From Planctomycetaceae bacterium (GTDB lineage: Bacteria > Planctomycetota > Planctomycetia > Pirellulales > UBA1268): a stretch of DNA of 7,981 nucleotides. The notes under the pieces were generated by a model that worked only from the letters and a program-made list of their open reading frames with translations, did not search any database and was not told where the DNA came from. The stretch covers positions 1-7,981 of the forward strand of contig CANGIH010000092.1 of NCBI GenBank assembly GCA_947453875.1, read 5' to 3'. Below are positions 1 to 5,728 of this stretch, piece by piece. The number at the start of each line of letters is the position of its first letter. Position 1 is the stretch's first letter. The translations under genes and the position numbers were made by a program.

Positions 1-1681
1 AGTCGGTGATGGTGGTGATCAGGTTGGTGTGCGAGAGTGGGACGGTCTTGGGGGCGCTCTCCGATCCAGACGTGAAGAGAAACACCGCAGGCTCGTCGGG
101 ATCCTGCCGTGGCAAACCGCGGAGGATCGCTCCGGACTTCAGGATCGTGCCGAGGAGCGTCGAGATCTGCTCTCCCTTCCCGATCCCGCCGCGGATCGTC
201 TCGAGGTATTCATATCCGGCCCCCGGCACCTCGATGCCGAGCCGATCGATGAGCTTCTTCGACGTGATGATCCGCTTCGTGCCGGTGACCTTCACGCCGT
301 GGGCGAGATTCGCCGGGCCGGTCGTCCAGTTCATCATCACCGGTGTCTTGCCTGCCATGTGGAGGGCGAAGAAGACGATGTCGGCCGCGACGCTCGCCGG
401 CAGCATCACGCCGACATGCTTCTCCGGCCAGGCGGCGAAGCGTCGCGCCATCAGGCTCGCCCCAACGAGCACCCGCCGGGCGGGGAGCACACCCGAGATC
501 CGATCGGCCACCGCGGCTTGCGCGGGAGCGACGAGCGAGCGGCGCACGAACGCCTCGGCGACGGTACCGGCGAGGACGGCCGGGGAGTCGGTCGATCGCG
601 GTGGCGCAAACCATACGGCCGGCACGGGGATCGGCTCCTCCTTGCCATCACCGGCGAGCTTGCCGTCTGCCAGCGCCCACAGCTCGCCGAGCGTGCTCAC
701 CACCGCAGGGTTGTGGAATCCGAACTGCTGCTCGACCTTCAGCGTCGCATCCATCCGGTCGAGGCTGTCCATCCCGAGGGATTCAAGCGTCGTGTCGAAG
801 GTCAGCTCGCCCGCCTCGATCTCACGACCGAGATGCCCCTGCACGAGGTCGTTGACCAGACGAATGGTCTTCGGATCGAGCGCCGCCGGGTCGATCGCGG
901 GAAGCGAGGCCGCGGCGGCGTAGTGCCCCTCGGTGGGACCGAAGCAGTGGCTGTATCGCACAAACGCGGGCTGCTGAGGGCCGTCGGCGTTGTACCAGCC
1001 CTCAAGGAAGGCATTGGTCTGCTCGCGCGCCCCCTTGGGAAGCATCCCTTTGGAGAGCACCTCGGCGTGGATCGTCACCTTCCGTCGCGGCAGGAAGAAC
1101 AGCAGTGCCGCCAGCGCCCAACCGAGATTCCGCACGTTCGTCGTCACGAGGTTCGGCGGGGAACCGGTGGCGGCGCAGCTGAAACTGCTCCCCCACACGC
1201 CGCGAGTGCGGACGAGGACGACATTCAGATCGGGGCAGCGCGAGAGCAGTTCATGGATGGCCCGCGCCGACCCCACCACCTCGGCATTGCCGCGCTGCAG
1301 TCGCCCGGAGGGATAGATCAGGAAGCTGTCGCCGCGGTGGATCCGCTCGACGACGGCGTCGATCATCTCGAGCGTCTTGGCCTGGGCGTCGCGACTCTGG
1401 GCGGAGAGATCGGGCACCTCGAAGGCGTCGACCATCGCCATCAGGGGGCGAAGGGGGAGGAGCCGGTAGATGCCACTGAAGACGAGCGGCCGAAGCGATC
1501 GGCCGAGGCGGAGATGGGAGAGGACGAGCGGCGGATCGACGTAGGCCGGGTGGTTGGGGAGAACGAGCGTCGGGCCGTCGAGCTGCTGGAGCTTGTCGGC
1601 CCCCTCCACCGTCACCCTGTAGCGGAGCCGCAGCAGCATCCCGGTGATCGTCCAGAAGAGCCTGTTGAGCAAGAGTTTCAC
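1..1681 (-). CDS. Aas-like acyltransferase-ACP-acyl-ACP synthetase fusion (C-terminus outside window)
   Basis: I translated this by hand: 560 codons are open from the GTG at 1681 to the left edge with no stop, so the 3' end is missing. Residues about 20-210 are a PlsC-type glycerolipid acyltransferase, with the HX4D catalytic motif NHPAYVD (H44, D49) and a block III-like YPSGRLQR (123-130). Residues about 265-340 look like an acyl carrier protein: LGMDSLD carries the expected phosphopantetheine serine, S306. From about 370 an adenylate-forming (AMP-binding) domain begins, with VMMNWTTG (448-455) and the phosphate-binding loop LFTSGSESAPK (535-545). That loop resembles the FTSGSEGxPK of E. coli Aas. 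Family knowledge: Aas activates a fatty acid with ATP, loads it on ACP and transfers it to a lysophospholipid at the inner membrane. Here the carrier may be built in (inference). An in-frame TGA at 1702-1700 lies just upstream, so GTG 1681 is the first available start; ATG at codon 15 is less likely because it would remove the N-terminal helix. It is divergent from the ABC operon. The rest of the synthetase, including its catalytic lysine, is not visible. Confidence 0.88.
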   Translation of the reverse strand, partial: MKLLLNRLFWTITGMLLRLRYRVTVEGADKLQQLDGPTLVLPNHPAYVDPPLVLSHLRLGRSLRPLVFSGIYRLLPLRPLMAMVDAFEVPDLSAQSRDAQAKTLEMIDAVVERIHRGDSFLIYPSGRLQRGNAEVVGSARAIHELLSRCPDLNVVLVRTRGVWGSSFSCAATGSPPNLVTTNVRNLGWALAALLFFLPRRKVTIHAEVLSKGMLPKGAREQTNAFLEGWYNADGPQQPAFVRYSHCFGPTEGHYAAAASLPAIDPAALDPKTIRLVNDLVQGHLGREIEAGELTFDTTLESLGMDSLDRMDATLKVEQQFGFHNPAVVSTLGELWALADGKLAGDGKEEPIPVPAVWFAPPRSTDSPAVLAGTVAEAFVRRSLVAPAQAAVADRISGVLPARRVLVGASLMARRFAAWPEKHVGVMLPASVAADIVFFALHMAGKTPVMMNWTTGPANLAHGVKVTGTKRIITSKKLIDRLGIEVPGAGYEYLETIRGGIGKGEQISTLLGTILKSGAILRGLPRQDPDEPAVFLFTSGSESAPKTVPLSHTNLITTITD

Positions 1682-1789
1682 TGTCGGCTTCCACCTCCTT
1701 CATCAGACACCGGGGCGATACTCACGATCGGTTGTCACGAATCCCCCCGCTCCACCCGCTACCCTAACGGTCTGGTAGGATCGGACGCC
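1682..1789. promoter_or_regulatory. Divergent intergenic region with promoters for both directions
   Basis: This 108-base gap separates the minus-strand Aas-like gene from the plus-strand ABC operon, so both must be transcribed outward from here or from inside the neighbouring gene. I find no convincing -35/-10 pair. TTGTCA at 1732-1737 could be a plus-strand -35, but the best -10-like hexamers (TACCCT 1760-1765, TAGGAT 1776-1781) are badly spaced. The AGGA at 1777-1780 sits 9 bases before the ATG at 1790 and more likely serves as its ribosome binding site. No clear operator palindrome was seen. Confidence 0.4.
1694..1700 (-). promoter_or_regulatory. Shine-Dalgarno of the Aas-like gene
   Basis: On the minus strand AAGGAGG lies 12 bases before the GTG at 1681. 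It is a near-perfect anti-16S complement and partly overlaps the in-frame TGA stop at 1702-1700. It supports GTG 1681 as the start over the ATG 14 codons further in. The spacing is a little long. Confidence 0.65.
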
Positions 1790-2716
1790 ATGGTCGTTTC
1801 CGTCAATCAGCTCGAAAAACACTACGGCGTCAACCGGGCGCTTGGCGGTGTCAGCCTCGATGTCGAGCCGGGCACGCTCTTCGGCCTCCTCGGCCAGAAC
1901 GGCGCCGGCAAGACCACGCTCATAAAAATCCTTCTCGGCTTGGTCGCCCCCACGGCAGGCGAGGCTTTCCTTCTCGGGCAGCCGGTCGGCACCTTCTCGG
2001 CACGGCGTGAGGTGGGCTATCTGCCGGAGGACCACCGGCTCCCCGAATACCACACGAGCAGAAGCCTTCTCGATCTCTACGGTGCCCTCCAGGGGCTGCC
2101 ACGGCGCGACCGCTCGCGACGCGCGGCCGAACTGCTCGATCTCCTCGGCCTCGCCGGCCGTGAGAAACTCCGCATCCGGGGGTATTCCAAGGGGATGAAG
2201 CAGCGGCTGGGGCTCGCGCAGGCGCTTCTCCACCGCCCCCGCGTCCTGTTCCTCGACGAGCCGACCGACGGCGTCGATCCGGTGGGGCGCAAGGAAATCC
2301 GCGACCTCCTTCTCGAGGAGCGGCGGCGGGGCGTGACGATCTTCATCAACAGCCATCTCCTCGGCGAGGTCGAGCAGTTGTGCGACCGGGTGGCGATCCT
2401 GCGGAAGGGGAGATTGATCGTCACCGGCACCGTGCCGGAGCTGACGCGGCAGAAGGCGAGTTGGATCGTCCGCTTCGACCGCGATCCGCCGGCGTCGTTC
2501 CATGTCCCGGGAACGAGCCTCGAAGCCGTCGACGACAGCGGCACCCTCCGGCTCGTGATCGATTCGATCGTCACCCCGGCCGGGCCCGACGGGGCGCTCG
2601 ACGGATTTGTCGTCGCCGCCGGCGCGGCAGGCCTGCGGCTGCGGCACCTCGAGCGCGAGCGGGCGACCCTCGAAGACCTCTACCTGCGGATCGCCGGGGA
2701 GGGAGGGCCGACGTGA
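1790..2716 (+). CDS. ABC-2 type exporter, ATP-binding protein
   Basis: The 308-residue cytoplasmic ATPase subunit powers the permease encoded directly downstream. Visible motifs: Walker A GQNGAGKTT (35-43), signature YSKGMKQRLGLA (132-143, an SKGMK form of LSGGQ), Walker B LFLDEPTDGVD (153-163) with catalytic E157, and the H-loop histidine H189 in INSHLLGEVE. The Q-loop position reads GYLPED (76-81), with glutamate where many ABC ATPases have glutamine; this is usual in the CcmA/NatA-like ABC-2 group. Residues about 220-308 form the C-terminal extension common in that group. The frame stays open far upstream of 1790, but that stretch is antisense to the Aas-like gene. ATG 1790 gives the canonical N-terminus (MVVSVNQLEKHYG), with AGGA 9 bases upstream. 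It ends in a four-base overlap with the permease. Substrate unknown: ABC-2 exporters move drugs, polysaccharides, lipids or ions. Confidence 0.95.
   Translation: MVVSVNQLEKHYGVNRALGGVSLDVEPGTLFGLLGQNGAGKTTLIKILLGLVAPTAGEAFLLGQPVGTFSARREVGYLPEDHRLPEYHTSRSLLDLYGALQGLPRRDRSRRAAELLDLLGLAGREKLRIRGYSKGMKQRLGLAQALLHRPRVLFLDEPTDGVDPVGRKEIRDLLLEERRRGVTIFINSHLLGEVEQLCDRVAILRKGRLIVTGTVPELTRQKASWIVRFDRDPPASFHVPGTSLEAVDDSGTLRLVIDSIVTPAGPDGALDGFVVAAGAAGLRLRHLERERATLEDLYLRIAGEGGPT
2698..2707 (+). promoter_or_regulatory. Shine-Dalgarno of the permease gene
   Basis: GGAGGGAGGG lies at the 3' end of the ATPase gene, five bases before the GTG at 2713. It fixes the permease start at GTG 2713, inside the GTGA overlap with the ATPase stop codon. 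This suggests coupled translation of the two exporter subunits. Confidence 0.6.
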
Positions 2717-4131
2717 GCAGCCAGCCAGAGCCCGCCGCGCCGCATGGCGCCCCCCCGGCCCGACCGACGCTGCCGCGGACGTTTGCTGCCATGCTCCGCG
2801 ACACCTGGCGGGAGTTCCTCGACGCCAAGGTCCTCTACCTGCTGCTGCTGGCAATCGCCCTCCTCTTCGGCACCGCGCTCACCGGCCGCATCGAGCCGCA
2901 GCCGGCGGGGCGCCAATACCTCGACATCGCCGCCAGGACGCTCGCGGCCGACCTCGAAGGGGTCGACTTGGCCTCCGAGACCCTCGGGGATGTCGCCGGG
3001 AGGTTCAACGGGGCGATCTATGCGATCACCACCGCCGAGCCACTCACAAGCGACCTTCCGGATGGCCGCTGGAAGGCCACGCTGACGCGGACGTTCGTTC
3101 CGGTCGTGGGTGTCGCTGAGCCGTCGGAGGAACTGGCATCGCGTTTCGGCAGGATTGCCGATGGCGAGCTGTGGCGTGTGGAGGAGATCACGGAGACCGG
3201 TTCCGGTTGGGCGAGGGAGATCGGGTCACAGACCTGGGAGATGACGGTCGCCCCGGGGCGTGATCTCCGGCTGCTCTGGCCCCACCGCTTCTCCCTCTTT
3301 CGCGACGGCGTGGAACTGGCCGGAACGAAGGGCGCGCCGCTGGGGCTCGAGGTGCTGATCCTCCAGAAGCTCCTCACGACGGGCCTCGGGGGCACGATCC
3401 TCCTGCTGGTGAGCGTCGCCGTGACGGCCGCCTTCGTCCCCAACATGGTGCGCAAGGGCACCCTCGAACTCCTCCTGGTGCGTCCGATCCCGCGTTGGCA
3501 ACTGCTCCTGTTCAAGTACGTCGGGGCACTGCTCCTCGTGGCCGGGCTGCTCGGCCTGCTGATCCTCGCCACCTGGCTGATCACGGGAATCCTCGCCGGC
3601 ATCTGGACGCCGGGAGTGCTGCTGGCGCTGCCGAGCCTGCTCCTCTTCTTCGGCCTGTTGCTCTCGGTGAGCGTGCTCACCGGCGTGATCACCCGAAGCG
3701 TGATCTCGGCGATGCTCGTCACGGTGGCCTACTGGGCGGTGTTGTTCATCGCCGGGCAGATGAACAATGTCGCCGTCGAAAGCCGGATCCGCGAGGCGAA
3801 CGTCGGCAAGATGCGGCCGGTGAGCATCGCCGACAGCCTCCGTGGGAAACAGCCACGACGCGAGGAGCCGCTCAAGCCCGGGCGCAAACCGTTCTACCAG
3901 ACGGCCGTCGGCCGGACCGCCGAGGCGATCTACTCCCTCCTCCCCCACACCGAGGACCTCGACAACCTCGTCGATCGGCAACTGATGCGCGACTACGCCG
4001 TCGCCGGTCCCTTCCGGGCTCTGATGGAAAGTGGCGAGTTTTCCTGGCGGCGTGGGATCGTCCTCACCCTCCTCCACACCGCCACCTTCCTCGCCATCGC
4101 CTGCACGATCTTCGCCCGTCGCGATCCGTGA
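2713..4131 (+). CDS. ABC-2 type exporter, permease protein
   Basis: This 472-residue integral membrane protein is the partner of the ATPase just upstream. Six hydrophobic segments are visible: about 40-57, 224-241, 268-292, 300-323, 328-348 and 446-467. The stretch RKGTLELLLVRPIPRWQLL (248-266), before the third segment, is the charged cytoplasmic loop typical of ABC-2 permeases. A soluble region of about 165 residues lies between segments 1 and 2, and one of about 97 residues between segments 5 and 6. With the N-terminus inside, both would face out of the cytoplasm (inference). The residue before SSQPEP is a GTG in the sequence GTGA, overlapping the ATPase stop and preceded by a purine-rich Shine-Dalgarno sequence, so I start there. 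The only nearby in-frame ATG (2791) would still leave the first membrane segment. The open frame upstream of 2713 is a shadow of the ATPase gene. One permease gene implies a homodimer, unless a second lies elsewhere. Substrate not readable. Confidence 0.92.
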   Translation: MSSQPEPAAPHGAPPARPTLPRTFAAMLRDTWREFLDAKVLYLLLLAIALLFGTALTGRIEPQPAGRQYLDIAARTLAADLEGVDLASETLGDVAGRFNGAIYAITTAEPLTSDLPDGRWKATLTRTFVPVVGVAEPSEELASRFGRIADGELWRVEEITETGSGWAREIGSQTWEMTVAPGRDLRLLWPHRFSLFRDGVELAGTKGAPLGLEVLILQKLLTTGLGGTILLLVSVAVTAAFVPNMVRKGTLELLLVRPIPRWQLLLFKYVGALLLVAGLLGLLILATWLITGILAGIWTPGVLLALPSLLLFFGLLLSVSVLTGVITRSVISAMLVTVAYWAVLFIAGQMNNVAVESRIREANVGKMRPVSIADSLRGKQPRREEPLKPGRKPFYQTAVGRTAEAIYSLLPHTEDLDNLVDRQLMRDYAVAGPFRALMESGEFSWRRGIVLTLLHTATFLAIACTIFARRDP

Positions 4132-4133
4132 AC

Positions 4134-5528
4134 ATGCACGCGCTCCACACGCTTCCAGCCCTTGAGCAGGCCCGGCTGATCCGCGAAGGGGCGATCTCGA
4201 GCGAGGAAATCGTCCGCCACCATCTCGAGAGGATCCACGCCGTCGATCGAACCATAAACGCGTTCGTCACGGTCTTCGACGATGCGTTGAAGGTGGCACG
4301 AGCGAAGGACCGGCAGCGGATCCGCCGCCGTGACCGCGTGCCGGCCTTCCACGGCGTGCCGATCGGAATCAAGGATCTCAATGTCGTCCGCTTCACGCGG
4401 ACCCGGTTCGGTTCGCGCGGCATGCCGCGGATCCCGCTCCCGATCGACGACGCCAATGTCGGGCCGTTGCGCCGGGCGGGGTTTGTCATCCTCGGCAAAC
4501 TCTCGACGAGCGAGTTGGGCGCGATGCCGGTCACCGAGCCCGACATCCACCCCCCGACGCGCAACCCCTGGAGCCCCGGCCACACCGCCGGCGGCTCGAG
4601 CGGCGGATCGGGCGCCGCGGTGGCGGCGGGGATGGTGCCGATCGCGCAGGGCTCCGATGGTGCAGGATCGATCCGCATCCCGTCGTCCTTCTGCGGGCTC
4701 TATGGCCTCAAGCCGTCGCGCGGGCGGGTTGTGAACCAGTTCCGCTTCCCCGACCGGAAGATCCTCTACACATCAGGGCCGATGGCCCGGAGCGTCTCCG
4801 ACGCCGCCGCGTTGCTCGACGTGATGGCCGGCATCGACACGGGCCGCACGCACTGGGCTCCGCGCCCCGATCGGCCGTTTGCCGCGCGGCCGGGGCGGAC
4901 GTCGCGGCTGAAGATCAAGGTGATGGAATCGACGGGCATCGTGCCCACCGATCCCGAGGTGCTCGCGGCTGTCCGTCGCACCGCCCGGTTGCTCGAGCGG
5001 ATGGGACACACGGTCGAGGAGGGGCGACTGCCGGAGGGGAGCGTCGATGACTTCCTTCCACTCTGGCAACGGCTCATCGGCGGGATTCCCCTGATGCGAT
5101 GGCGGCATGCCCAGCCGGTGACACGCTGGCTGCGCGAGGGATCGAGGGGGCTTTGCAACGCCGACGTCGATGCTCTCCAGGAGCGACTCGTCGACCGGTT
5201 CGCGCCGGAGCTCGGCACGGCCGATCTCTGGCTCACCCCGACCGTGGCCGTGAATCCGCCCCGTGTCGGAGCCTGGTCCTCACTCCCCCCCGCCGATGCC
5301 TTCGCCGAGGCAGCGAAGCTCGCCGCCTTCACGGCGATGGTCAATCTCGTCGGCCTCCCGGCGGCGAGTCTTCCTGCGGGGCTCACTTCCGCCGGCCTTC
5401 CGATCGGCATCCAACTGATCGGCGCCATGTTCCGCGAGCAGGACCTCCTCGCCGTGTCGTGGGATCTCGAGGCAGCCCAACCCTGGAGGCGGCTCGCCCC
5501 GGGGCATGCCCTGGATGAAGCTAACTGA
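4134..5528 (+). CDS. Amidase signature family hydrolase
   Basis: At 464 residues it has the usual length for the amidase signature family, which cleaves carboxamide or related C-N bonds through a Ser-cisSer-Lys triad. All three residues are present with family spacing: K80 in GVPIGIKDL, S155 in TAGGSSGGSGAAVAAG and the nucleophile S179 in GSDGAGSIRIPSSFCG, followed by GLYGLKPSRGRV. The DGAGSIRIP form, rather than the DTGGSIRQP of GatA, and the absence of gatB/gatC neighbours argue against a Glu-tRNA(Gln) amidotransferase subunit. The form is seen in stand-alone amidases, including those of the 6-aminohexanoate cyclic dimer hydrolase type. The C-terminal part (GLPAASLPAG, GLPIGIQLIG) is typical of the fold. 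No signal peptide, so cytoplasmic. ATG 4134 follows the permease stop by two bases and has no good Shine-Dalgarno sequence, so translation is probably coupled to the permease. The open frame before 4134 overlaps the permease and is not coding. Substrate unknown. Confidence 0.93.
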   Translation: MHALHTLPALEQARLIREGAISSEEIVRHHLERIHAVDRTINAFVTVFDDALKVARAKDRQRIRRRDRVPAFHGVPIGIKDLNVVRFTRTRFGSRGMPRIPLPIDDANVGPLRRAGFVILGKLSTSELGAMPVTEPDIHPPTRNPWSPGHTAGGSSGGSGAAVAAGMVPIAQGSDGAGSIRIPSSFCGLYGLKPSRGRVVNQFRFPDRKILYTSGPMARSVSDAAALLDVMAGIDTGRTHWAPRPDRPFAARPGRTSRLKIKVMESTGIVPTDPEVLAAVRRTARLLERMGHTVEEGRLPEGSVDDFLPLWQRLIGGIPLMRWRHAQPVTRWLREGSRGLCNADVDALQERLVDRFAPELGTADLWLTPTVAVNPPRVGAWSSLPPADAFAEAAKLAAFTAMVNLVGLPAASLPAGLTSAGLPIGIQLIGAMFREQDLLAVSWDLEAAQPWRRLAPGHALDEAN

Positions 5529-5623
5529 ACGGCGACAGAATCCCCCTGCCAGCCAACGCTGTGGCCGAATTCCGCAAAAACGGGTACTTTGTTTTCCTTC
5601 ACGGCCCCTCCTTGGGGACCTGA

Positions 5624-5653
5624 CGGCGGCGATCCGATCGTGGATCGCTGTTG
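5624..5653 (+). other. Hairpin in the amidase / secreted-protein spacer
   Basis: GCGATCC (5629-5635) and GGATCGC (5642-5648) form a perfect 7-bp stem around the six-base loop GATCGT. In RNA the pairing can extend to 12 pairs (5624-5635 with 5642-5653) using three G-U pairs. No T-run follows, so it is not a classical intrinsic terminator. It could be a weak terminator, an mRNA stabilising structure or a protein-binding dyad. Its position about 100 bases after the amidase stop fits the end of the ABC-amidase transcript or the leader of the next gene. Confidence 0.4.
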
Positions 5654-5728
5654 CAGGCATCGGGGGCCGGCTCCATCGAACACGCGAGGGATCACGTGGC
5701 AGGATGCAGGCGGATCGTGACGGCAGGG

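Noticed and set aside
1732..1781. TTGTCA with TACCCT or TAGGAT as a sigma-70 promoter for the ABC operon
   Set aside because: Spacings of about 22 and 38 bases fall outside the workable range, and the -10 matches are weak.
29..1789. A very long plus-strand open frame in phase with the ABC ATPase, as if the ATPase had a 587-residue N-terminal extension
   Set aside because: It is antisense to the PlsC-ACP-synthetase gene, whose motifs are clear. The extension has low-complexity composition (R, G, E, H rich) and no recognisable domain. The canonical ATPase N-terminus begins at 1790.
1703..2854. A 383-residue minus-strand open frame across the ABC ATPase
   Set aside because: It is opposite a gene with all ABC motifs, its composition is that of a GC-rich shadow frame, and no domain is seen.
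3226..4077. A 283-residue minus-strand open frame across the permease
   Set aside because: Rich in E, Q, H and R with no hydrophobic core, as expected for the complement of leucine-rich membrane segments.
4134..5528. Amidase as GatA of a tRNA amidotransferase
   Set aside because: The nucleophile motif is DGAGSIRIP rather than DTGGSIRQP, and no gatB or gatC gene is nearby in the window.
5605..5620. CCCC-TCCTT-GGGG as a rho-independent terminator after the amidase
   Set aside because: The stem is only four base pairs and no T-run follows.
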